Assembly (NCBI GenBank): GCA_900155495.1
Contig: FTLJ01000763.1
Location: 1-20,015 of the forward strand
From: Porogramme epimiltina
Lineage: Eukaryota; Basidiomycota; Agaricomycetes; Polyporales; Polyporaceae
Length of the DNA stretch: 20,015 bases
Reading direction: 5' to 3'
The position numbers and the translations under genes are program-made. How positions within the stretch are numbered: position 1 is the first letter of the stretch; each line of letters opens with the position of its first letter. The notes beneath the pieces were generated by a model. The model had not been told where the DNA came from, did no database searches, and was given only the letters and a program-made list of their open reading frames with translations. Below are positions 8,810-18,090 of this stretch, piece after piece.

Positions 8810-11219
8810 TCAATCAACGAAGACGGGATCCATCTCATCCCAGTTCGTCAGCCGCGGCTTGTACGGCCCGCCCTTGAGGTGCTTGTTCTCCTCTCCATCC
8901 GAAATTTCACGCTCCTGTGCACCGGGATGTGCGGCTTATTTCCGGGCGCCGCGAGGCCTCCTTGGTTGTGCCTAACGCCACCCGCCACTATCAGCCCACA
9001 CTCAAACTTAGAGACTACGTCCGCGAGCACTCACGTCGCGCGGCACTTCCTCTTGTTGTGCTGACAACCCTCGACTCGCCAAGCCACCACTACCTGAACA
9101 AGAGCTTGCCGTACATGGGGCACACAGTAGTGTTGTTCTTCCATTACCTCGCCCACCCTCGCTTCTTCGGACTCGTTCACACGTCCCTCGCCCTGGTGGC
9201 AAGTTCGCGGTGGGAGCTCGCGTGAGGCCACGCCGGCGAGCATGGGCCTCACCGATAGCGCGTGCGCCCGCTTTGCATTCTCATCCTGGTCTATCCCTTT
9301 CTTTTCGTCCGCTATGCTCGCTTGTCGCCTGTGCTCGTAGTGGCTGCTCGGCGAGACGTGTACTTGCCCTATTGGGACCGGCATGCGGACATGCTCGTCC
9401 GCACACGGCGCGCTGGGCACATCCCAACAGAGGTCATCTGCGTGCGCGCTCGCACGCACGGTCGGCGCCTGCGAGCCGCGCAAGCCGCGCGGTTCGTGAG
9501 CGGCGGGCAAGAGAGGCGGGGACGGGAGGTCGGACTCGAACGCTATGGGGAGCGCGGCGAGCGGCCAGAGGTGCGCGGGATTGAGTCCAATCTGGTTGAG
9601 CCGCTCCGTGTGGAATCAAATGCCCGTGCCCGTGCGGAAGCACTCGCGCACCATCCACTGAAAAGAGATGTTGCCGAGCGAAGGCTTCGTCGCGGTCAGC
9701 GCCGAGCCACCACCTACGTCTGTGTGCACAAGGACGTAAGTGGCCGGAAGGTGAACCGCATATGAGCTCGGATCCAGCCCGAATGGAGGGGAAGCCACGC
9801 GCATATGCGCACGCGACGACAAGAGCAGACACGCACCGCAGTGATACTCCGCGAACCACGCCTCCTTCACATCCATCTCGACAGCCGGATTGTCGAACGC
9901 GTGCCCCTCCGCCTGACGCCTCACCCGCTTGCTTCAACGCGTGGCGCAAACTGTACCACAACCGACCCTTCGCCCCACAGCCCACCGCACATGCCGTTTT
10001 CTTGATCGCTTCCACTGGTGCCTTCACCATGTGCTCGAGAGCTGTCGCGCTCGAGACGCCTTGGTGACAGCGCCAGGGGGTGACGGGGGGACATTGACGT
10101 CCACGGTGGGGTTAGAACTGGCCGTATTCTTGTTGCCGTCAACGTCCTTGCTGTTGTACCATCTAGTGATGATCTTCATGGCCGCCAGAAAGCGCCCCGA
10201 ACGAGACTCCGTGCTCTCCTTTTCCTTGTCTCTGCTTTCCTTCTTCCCCCTGAGGGCACCCCCGGGCACTACGTAGCGCACTAAGTTGCACGCGTGCGTG
10301 TCTTGCCCGTCTTTCCCTTGATTCGTTTTGAATTTAACGCGGTGCTCGTCGAGTGGGAGCGCCCTTCGGAAGGCGTGGATTACGGTGTTGGACGCAATGA
10401 ACGACAGCCATTGTGCGGTCGTACTACCCGAGTGTGCAGTGTCCCTGTAGGGTGCCACGGGCGACAAGCTGTTAGTTTCGAGCTGGTGCAGGACGGCCGT
10501 CCTCCATTTTAAGGCCGTCGCCGCGGCGACTCACCAGACACCGATGAACTCGATTGAGACGTCGATGGAGAAGATCTTCTTGAACTCGGCGCTCCGCTCC
10601 TGACTGAGGGCGTCCGTGCGCAAGTACACCTCATACGCGAACGGGATCTGGTGTTGGTTGTACGGAGGGAGTAGTCCTACCTTGTCCAGCATCCCCGCGA
10701 GGACACGGGCGGTGTCCGCGCCGTGGGAGAAGCCAAAAAGGCAGATCTTGTCGCCCGCTTGGTCTGGTGGTGAGAGCGAAAGCCAGGGTCGCGCGAGGGG
10801 AGGCGTTAGATGTGCGAGACGCCACCTAGGGGTGCGCGCGGCATGACGTACAGTTCTGCATAAGGAACTCGTATCCGCCTGCACGAGAAAAAGAGGCCGA
10901 GGGGTGAGCGAGCAGTCCGCGCACGCGATGTCGGCGCACAACGCAAGACAAACGCACCCATGACGCGCGGGTAGAGGTTCCAAGCGATGGCCCGGTCGAG
11001 CATCTTCGACATCGCGGTCACGAGAGGCTCAAACAGTTGTGGGCCCGTATAGGCCCTGACGCCATTCTGTGCAGACGGGGCGGGGGCACGAGGCAGGTGC
11101 ACCACTATACGTTACGATCGTGCATTTTCGGGTGCAGTGCCACGCACCTGGTAGTACACCATCTGCTGGCGAGGGTCATCGCGCTTGCGGAGGCTGAAGA
11201 ATCTGACCACATTTGATTT
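8810..11219 (-). pseudogene. DUF2235 locus C, decayed, first exon missing
   Basis: Exons on the minus strand: 11219-11148, 11066-10958, 10878-10852, 10763-10535, 10444-9837, 9719-9035 and 8971-8810. Sizes 72, 109, 27 and 229 equal those of locus B, and all splice sites are canonical. Blocks: SNVVRFFSL, GGYEFLMQN, GFSHG, FIGVWDT, EAWFAEYHCDVGGGS, WMVRECF, VHRSVKF and YKPRLTNWDEM. The FDGTGD exon is absent. Breaks: two in-frame stops in the variable insert (the first at 10026-10024), a TGA at 9618-9616 after GTGI, and a one-base shift in the last exon after KFRME. The Arg after the nucleophile Ser is His, and the block is GAD where others have GAY. Exon 7 is 685 nt against 310 in B, with about 125 extra codons and no Trp-rich segment. 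It faces locus D head to head. Confidence 0.85.
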
Positions 11220-11266
11220 CTGCAGGTACGGCGGCGTAAAAGGTCAGCATCACAGAATAGGGGCGG

Positions 11267-11411
11267 CTCTCGCTCTTCTGCTTAAGTAATCCAACCTACC
11301 GTTCTGTCCGCTCATTGGACGCGCTGCCTGCCTCCCTTTTGGGCTCCCGTTGGAATGAGGCCCTCGCTCTTGGCTTAGGTAATCCAACCCACCGTTCTGT
11401 CGCCTCATTGG
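11267..11411. repeat. Imperfect tandem pair of about 52 bp
   Basis: Bases 11267-11318 and 11361-11411 both run from ctcgctctt through taatccaac and accgttctgt to ctcattgg, about 94 bases apart. They lie between the head-to-head loci C and D, where both first exons should have been. The rest of 11220-11587 holds nothing else I recognise. Confidence 0.7.
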
Positions 11412-11587
11412 TCGAGCTGGAGTTCGAGAGCAAGTCTGGCCGCGGCTGAATCGCCTGCACCACGGTCCACAGACCCTCCCGTTCTACAACACCCAACACA
11501 CGGCCAGCATTCTATCATGTTTCCAAGCCGATAGACCTGATGAGCAGTCACAGGCTCGCCCATGATGTCTAATTCGCCTTACAGTGG

Positions 11588-11910
11588 ATGGTGCTGGACC
11601 GCACCCTCCAACTCGACTCGGAAGATTGCCAGAACATCTGCTGTGACGTCTCCCACCAAGGCAGTTTAACACGGAGCGTGTCGAGCTCCACCTGGACAGA
11701 CATCTGGAGCGTCTACGAGTACGTCGCGAAGGAGATCGAGGTAGGCGCCGCACGCAAGCACCGCGAGGCAGAGGAGAAGGTGGCGGCGCGCAAGAAGGCG
11801 TACGACGAGTGCGTCGTGAAGCCGAGCGCGGCGGAGCAGCAGAAGGTGCTCGACCGCTAGAAGATGCGCATGATGTGCAAGACGGCGGGTGGCAAGGTCA
11901 AGATGCGGTA
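11588..11910 (+). pseudogene. Stray helical fragment, perhaps a DUF2235 insert region
   Basis: An acceptor-like ttacag precedes an open frame of about 91 codons ending in TAG at 11858-11860; it stays open for a few more codons after that. Its second half is charged and helical: IWSVYEYVAKEIE, ARKHREAEEKVAARKKAYDE. This resembles the insert of locus E (LWSAVYRAFVRQLEEHRAQA, then ERKFDEEC) in order and spacing. I infer that it is a detached piece of a variable insert left in front of locus D by recombination, but charged helices can look alike by chance. No conserved DUF2235 block is attached to it apart from the MVYYQ of locus D that follows. Confidence 0.35.
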
Positions 11911-11924
11911 GTGGCGTTGTCACC

Positions 11925-13456
11925 ATGGTGTACTACCAGGTGCGTGTTGCCCTCATAGCATGTACTACCGCGATCGTAACGTATGGTGCTGCGCCATGTC
12001 CTCGTTTGTGCAGACTGGCATCGGGACCTACACGAGCCCACAACTGCTCACACGCCCTGGAATCGCCACGGCGAAACTCCTTGACCTGGCCCTCGCTTGG
12101 AACCTGGAATCGCACGTCATGAGTACGTCTTCCCAGAATTCCGCTCTAAAATTGCGTGTGGACGTCCGACTCATGCTCTGCAGGCGGATACGAGTTCCTT
12201 ATGCAGACCTGTATGTTGCACTTCCGCCACTCGGACTCTTATGTTACGTTGCACTGACACCTTCCTTTACCTCGTACTGTGTCAACTTTCCTATCGCTAG
12301 ATCAAGCAGGTGACAAAGTCTGCCTCTTCGGCTTCTCTCGCGGTGCATATACTACCCGCGCGCTCGCGGGGATGTTGCACAAGGTCGGATTGCTACCGCC
12401 ACAGAACCACCAACAAGTCCCTTTTGCGTACAAGATGTATTCGCGCACGGATGATCATGCGGAGAAGGAGAGTATAGATTATAAGCAAACTTTTTCCATC
12501 AACGTCTCTATCGAGTTCATCGGTGTCTGGTGAGTCGCAAAGGCGGGTTCATCGTATCAGCTTAAGACTGACGGATTATAACCTCTTCTCACGCATGTTC
12601 GCTCCCCCTTCTCCCTTGTGTTCTCCCGCTTGGCCATCCGCTGCTCTCTCACTGTCTCACAGGGACACCGTGTGCTCAGTCGGGGTGATCAGGCACCGGT
12701 TGCCGTTCATCTCAAGTAACACCGCCATCCGCACATTCCGGCACGCGCTCTCACTCGATGAGCGCCGGGCCAACTTCAAAGCGGACCACTACCATGGCTG
12801 TAACACGACATGTGTACCGCAGAAGCTGGGACTGTTGCGCCGAGCAATTACAGATGCAAAGGAGGTGTGGTTCGCAGGGTGCCATTGTGGTGCGTGTCCC
12901 TTGCAAGTCTCTTGCGTCGTCGCGTGTGCATTCACGCCCACGCGCGGTGTTTCTCTCACATTCGTACTGGCTCGCTAACGTGCGTCTTCCCCCTCTACTC
13001 CTGACTCATTGCCTATCGATACAGACGTAGGCGGAGGCTCAGTGGAGAACTGGATAGATCACTCGCTTGCGCGCATTCCACTCCGTTGGATGGGAGCGAG
13101 TGCTTCCTCGCCGGCACGGGCATCCAGTTTGAGCCGGAGCAACTCGCGAAGATTGGATTCAATCCCGAGTCCGTACCCAGCGCGATGCAAGACAGCGCGC
13201 GTGAGAAGGCGGTTTCGTTGAGCAGCCAAGGCAGTAATTCCGGGCATAGCCGGGGTAGCACTCTTGTGGACGAGGACGCCCCATCAGTCAATGAGACGTT
13301 AGGCTGCACCTGGGCAAAGGCCGCAAGGCGCCCACGCAGGAGATCCTGGTGCACCAGAGTATGCGGCATCGGCTTAGCGTCGGGGACCACAAGGGACGTG
13401 TTTACAAGCCGCGACTCGCGAACTGGGATGAGGTATCGAAGTTATACGTTGATTAG
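11925..13456 (+). pseudogene. DUF2235 locus D, decayed, 5' truncated
   Basis: Homology starts at the last 15 bases of exon 2 (MVYYQ, 11925-11939). Exons follow at 12014-12122, 12184-12210, 12301-12529, 12663-12889, 13025 to about 13280, and about 13292-13456. Blocks: GIGTYTSPQLLTR, GGYEFLMQ-like SGYEFLMQT, CLFGFSRGAYTTRALAGM, FIGVWDTVCSVGVI, AKEVWFAGCHCDVGGGS, and a tail YKPRLANWDEVSKLYVD. The triad motifs are all intact. Breaks: exon 1 and most of exon 2 are gone; one base is missing at about 13091 (WMG instead of WMVRE); and the Trp-rich end of exon 7 with its donor is deleted, leaving only the acceptor gttag. The insert between Asp and His is the shortest in the array, about 25 residues. 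Confidence 0.85.
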
Positions 13457-13640
13457 TCTGAATTCTTCACTAGGACCGGACCACTTGTAGACCTTCCAAA
13501 CCGGGCTCAGCCTTATAGCTCGAGCACCGCGCTATGGTCACTTTCTTGGCAGCAATCGATTCAATACACATATCACTCGATTATTTTTCGTCCTAATGTA
13601 ACGTACTATAACAATCACGTCTGTGCAATCGAGGGCGGCA
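13457..13640 (+). repeat. 3' flank of locus D, related to that of B
   Basis: taggaccggaccacttgtag and the following strings parallel 7927-8110. Similarity ends at about 13640, shortly before the right segmental duplication begins. Confidence 0.6.
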
Positions 13641-14213
13641 CTATTCATCTATCGTGTCTAAGTTTACAAACATAGCCACTTCAGCATACCTGTCGCGCAT
13701 TTCGAGTGTTTTCGACAGAATTTCCGCTAGGTCAGCCAGTACAAATCTGCCCCAACGGCCGCGAAATCCTTTGGAAACGCCACATACTACTTAGCTGGTC
13801 CATTACAATGCGGCCCTGAAAGGACAGGCAGGTGACGGCGATAGCTGCCACCAGGCCCACGTTCGCGTAGGCGGGGGTGCTAATAGGGGAAATTCATGTA
13901 CGTGGAGGATTAATAGGATAGCGCGCTAATAAGTAAGTGAAAGCGATGGAGCCATGGTGGAGATGATGGGATGGCGGTAACCATTGTAGCGGTAATGGTG
14001 GTATACGTGTGCTGTAGTACGGTCAAGTTCCAATTGTCGCGGGGTAGAGCAGAATTCGTGCTCTCGTGCCGCGGGTCCGTCATGAGAGGGAAGGGGGGCG
14101 TCAGAGGCATCGCGCCGCTACGTCCGAGTGCGGTGCGTTGGGGGGTGCCAGGAGCGGCCTCCCAGCCTCGCGGCTGGACATGCACTCGAACGGCGCGCTG
14201 TCTAAAGGTGCAC

Positions 14214-14557
14214 TCAGGGGCGCTTCATGGCGCCGTACACACCAACGAGGGCACACATGATGCCGACGACGAAGGTGGGCCATGCGCCGGCGGGGAGGCA
14301 GACGATGGCATTGAACGGTACGTACGGGTCTGGGCTCACGGTCGCGGGGGACTCGTCGATCGAGTTGACCTGGTCGCCGGCAGTGAGGCTCGCGCCGTGG
14401 CCCGTTGCAATTGGGCCCGATCAGGCGCGACTAGCATGCGAGACCTGGCAGGACTATATAAGTGCCAATAGATGATGGGACATGCAGAAAGAGATGGTAT
14501 CAGGGGGGACGTACTGCAGCTGGGTGGTGGTGCAAGATGGCGAGAGGGGCAGTCCAT
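14214..14557 (-). other. Right-copy counterpart of the minus-strand relic
   Basis: It matches 596-1013, with the stop TGA at 14214-14216 and the hydrophobic end FNAIVCLPAGAWP preserved. A 10-base indel after the GPN string and a TAG in the preceding part of the exon break the frame, so this copy is not functional as read. The helix before the stop differs in several residues yet stays hydrophobic. Confidence 0.3.
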
Positions 14558-14639
14558 TTAACTTTTAGCGCCAGCAGCCCGGCGGACGGGGATTATGGAA
14601 GGCACCGGCGTATTGGCACCCCGCCTGCTCTCTCTCCGA

Positions 14640-14740
14640 CATACTGCAACGCCAGGAAAGAAGCTCTTCAAGCACAGACGTGCGAGCTGCCTTCTAACGA
14701 CGCACGTGCCATCTCCTGCCTTGCCCCCAGAACTCTGTAC
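14640..14740 (+). repeat. Shared 5' flanking fragment, copy 3 of 3
   Basis: atactgcaacgccaggaaag through acgacgcacgtgccatctcc matches 1036-1140 closely and 5437-5540 more distantly. It is followed within about 20 bases by the end of exon 5 of locus E. Confidence 0.6.
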
Positions 14741-14750
14741 AAGTCACTTA

Positions 14751-15720
14751 CCTCTATCAACGTCAAGATCGAGTTTATCGGTGTCTGGTGAGTCGCCGCC
14801 TCTGCGGATGTTGCAAGTTGCAGCGGCTCTCTTACATTGCCCGCCGTACCAGCACGAGACTGACGAATTGCTGTCGCCCCCTCTTCCCCTTCGGACCACG
14901 CTCTCCCATCTCGCGCTGTCTCAGGCATGTTCGCTCCTCTTTCCCCCCTGCGTGCTCTCCTTTCCGCCTGACCGCCCCTTGTGCCCTTGCTCAGCCACTA
15001 CCTCGCAGGGACACCATGTGTTCGGTCGACGTGATCCGGCGCGAGCTGCCGTTCGTCACGACCAGCACCGCGATCCGCACCTTCCGGCACGCGCTCTCGC
15101 TCGATGAGCGCCGCACCAGGTTCAAGGTCAATCACTACCATGGTACCGCCGCCAGGGCAAAGAAGAACACCGAAACGGGCGTTGCGGCGCAGGCGCCGGA
15201 GACCGCAGGTACGGTAGGGGAGGCATTCGAGGAGAGGCGCGGACTGTGGTCGGCTGTGTACCGCGCGTTCGTGCGCCAGCTGGAGGAGCATCGGGCACAG
15301 GCGGAGCGCAAGTTCGACGAGGAATGCATCTGCGACGAGACCGAGAGGGACAGGAAGTTCGAGAGGGACATGAAGGAGGTGTGGTTCGCTAGGTGACACT
15401 GTGGTGCGTGTTTGCTGCCAGTCCCTCACATCATGTCATGTGCACTCGCACGCATGCACGCGCACGCGAACGTGCGGGGTGTTTCCTGGAGTCCGTTTGT
15501 GCAAGCTCGTTGACATGCGTTTTCTTCCCTTCACACACTACACACAGATGTGGGCGGCGGCTCGGTGAAAGCCTCGGTGGAGTACTCGCTCGCGCGCATC
15601 TCTCTCCGGTGGATGGTGCGCGAGTGCTTCCACACTAACACCGGCATCCGCTTCCACGTGAATCTGCTCAGGAAAATCGGCTTTAACCCCATCAACCCCG
15701 GGTCACCCGACACGCTGCTC
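14751..15720 (+). pseudogene. DUF2235 locus E, both ends missing
   Basis: Exon 5 survives only as its last residues (SINVKIEFIGVW, to 14787). Exon 6 is 15009-15403 and exon 7 begins at 15548. Blocks: DTMCSVDVIRRELPF, TAIRTFRHALSLDERR, a long charged insert with two predicted helices (about 75 residues), KEVWFAR, DVGGGSVKAS, WMVRECFHTNTGIRF and IGFNP. Exon 6 has a TGA at 15394-15396 where other copies read TGC of GCH, one codon before the putative catalytic His. Exon 7 then runs without a stop into the start of locus F (ATG at 15772), in the same frame. The first four exons, with the nucleophile motif, and the C-terminal tail are lost, so no active enzyme is possible. Confidence 0.82.
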
Positions 15721-15771
15721 GCCATCTCTGCTCGTTCCTGCCCGCTCTGCATTCGCCCCCGCCTCTACACC

Positions 15772-17206
15772 ATGGCCGCCGCCTCCATCCCCCCGCCCAT
15801 CACCATCCCGCAGAACTCGAGCTCGTCCGGCCTGACCACGTCTCCGCCAGCATGAGAAAATGGCGCTCGCACTCCTTCCACTGCTAACATGTCCACCTCG
15901 TCCTCGGATGAAACGTCAAACCATGACATCATCTCGCCCACCCACCCGGTGCACCCACGTCCTTTGCTTCGATGGCACGGGGGACGAGTTCGGTACCTAT
16001 GTAGGTGCAATCTCGGTAGCTTCGTATTGGGACCTAATCAGTGCTGCATAGAATTCCAACGTTATCATCTTCTTCAGTCCTCTGAAGAAGGATAACCGTA
16101 ACGACCAGATGGTTTACTACCAGGTACGGCATCCATTCGCACCTATACTTGATTCGTTGCTCATAGATCTTTGCGATATAGCCTGGTATTGGTACCTACA
16201 CTGGTCAAGTCGAAACCTCGCCCCTCAAGGCCAAGATCGATAAGATCCTGGACGAGATGATGGCCTGGAACCTCTCAGCTCACACGTTATGGGTACGTCG
16301 CTCAAACAAATATAACACGTCTCATTCTCACAAATAGGCGCAGGTGGCTACGAGTTCCCCATGCAAAATTGTACGCCGCTTATTCCCTAAACTACAATGC
16401 TTAATTGACGAGTCCCGACATCTAGACCAGGAAGGCGATAGGATCTGCTTGTTTGGCTTTTCCCGTGGCGCATATACCGCCCGTGCCCTGACCGGCATGG
16501 TTCACAAGGTCAACGTCGATCGCCGCCACTGTTGTATGGCGTTACTTAGCCGAAGTACCTAGGTCGGACTGCTTCCGGCTTGTAACCACCAGCAAGTCCC
16601 ATTCGCGTCCAAGATGTTTGCTCGCGACGACGAGCAGGGGTGGGCTCAATCTACGGCGTTCAAGAAGGCATTCTCCATTGATGTCGATATTGATTTTATC
16701 GGTGTCTGGTAAGAACCCCTCCCTTGATGCACTTGTTCAAGTGCGCTAACTACCGCCCAGGGATACTGTGTTCTCAGTCGGCGTCATCCCCCACACCCTT
16801 CCCTTCACCAGCTCCAACCGGTCCATCCGCGTGTTCCGCCAGGCCCTCTCTCTGGACGAGCGCCGCGCCCGATTCAAGCCCGCCCTATACAGTCACGCGC
16901 ACTCACAGGACGCTAACCGCGGCGTCCAGCCCGGGGAAATGCCAAAGTCCGACACAACTGTCGCACGGCGCTCCGCGCTCAACCCCGACAGGAACCACAA
17001 GCGCGCAGCGTCCGGGAAGAAGTCGCAGATCCAGCACGAGCGCGAGTTCAACAGCACCGACCCCGATCCGGACGGGCAGGCCGAAGCACCACAGGCCGTT
17101 TAATGTGCACCGGAGTGTCAAGATACGCATGGAGTCGGCGCACCTCCCCGGCGGCAAGTATACCCCGAAGGCGCAGTTCGTCCAGGAGCCGACTTGGGGG
17201 GACTGA
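15772..17206 (+). pseudogene. DUF2235 locus F, broken A-type copy
   Basis: The sister of locus A. Exons by homology: 15772-16000, 16052-16123, 16182-16292, 16344-16370, 16426-16508, 16563-16708 and 16761 to about 17080, then a fused tail to 17206. Its ATG is in frame and both acceptors that are lost in A are intact (TAG at 16049-16051 and 16423-16425). Breaks: TGA at 15853-15855; a 2-base loss at about 15946; a 2-base gain at about 16272 before the exon 3 donor; and a deletion of about 535 bases at about 17080 that joins PDPDGQ to the tail, out of frame, removing the His-DVGGG region. The GFSRGAYTARALTGM motif and GVWDTV remain. Locus A has different breaks, so the two copies were damaged independently after duplication. 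Confidence 0.85.
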
Positions 17207-18090
17207 GCAGGCCATGGAGGCATGTTCCTCGCGTGGTTGGCTTCGAAGTCTTGCACTATGCTTCCGATGCATTACCCAGTACGACAGCCCTCCCACCCGA
17301 CTACTTTATGTTCTACTCTATGTCAGCTAGTCATCACGCCCTCTTGAAACATCGTTATTTTGCCTTCTGTTGGTGCCATTTTGAGGGCTCTGCCATCGTA
17401 TAACTAGTTGGATGTGTTTTTCCATTGATTGAGTGTGCTGTGTGCACGTGCAGATGGGAGTACAAATCCCACCCGAGACTCGCCAATGCTTCTTCGAGGC
17501 TTCTCATGTCGTACTGATACCAGGATCTCAAGGGCCCATACATCTGACTTATTGTAAGTACAGATTGGCCCAGTAGCAGACAAGTCACTTCGGTGGGAGG
17601 CAGTGATAAAAATCGAACTTAAGTTATGGTAGAGACCATCCCAAATAGAGATGACTGTGAGTGATTTGAGGTTGATCGGGGCAAATGAGTATCGGTGTTG
17701 TTCAGCGTCTGCTAAATAATGTAAATTCTCTCATGTTTGCTCTCGAACTCAAGAAATGACACTCCCGCCCCCGCCGTTGTGCGTACGCTAAGGATCCTTG
17801 GTTTCTCTGTCTAAAAGGTATATTACAAACACGGAATAGGTGTCATCTGTGGATGTGTTCCGGCGAGAAACATGGCAAATTCATTTTTTAGCTATTGAAT
17901 GTCCTCGCCATGCACATGCGGCAGTATTGCCTGTGGTGCGTTGTTTGCTTCCTCCCCATGCAGACTAGGTGACAGCCCTTCCAAACGACCTTTCTTACAA
18001 CCCTCCCCAGACCCGCGAACGATCGTCGGCAACCCTCGTCTCCCGGTCCAAGTACGCTGTAACCACACCTAAAACGTTTCTTCTGCACCC
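17207..18090. other. Intergenic, no recognised gene
   Basis: The first 200 bases are the 3' flank of locus F, related to that of A. Beyond it only short ORFs occur (the longest about 77 codons), with no motif or intron pattern I can support. The last 100 bases before 18091 are pyrimidine-rich and probably include the promoter of locus G, but I see no clear TATA box. Confidence 0.5.

Larger units (their letters stand above)
13695..17402. repeat. Segmental duplication, right copy
   Basis: The counterpart of 50-3690, about 13.65 kb away in the same orientation. It keeps most of locus E, which the left copy has lost, but its F gene lacks about 535 bases that locus A retains (locus A positions about 2812-3348). 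Each copy therefore shows what the other has lost. The edges were set by eye. Confidence 0.85.

Noticed and set aside
9262..9765. A 167-codon plus-strand ORF as an independent gene
   Set aside because: Its right part lies opposite the DVGGGS exon of locus C and must be a shadow there; only the hydrophobic left part is worth a check, and it is kept as a finding.
17440..17490. A tRNA T-arm-like hairpin (tgggagtacaaatccca)
   Set aside because: The loop does not fit TTCRANY, and no acceptor stem or anticodon arm could be placed around it.
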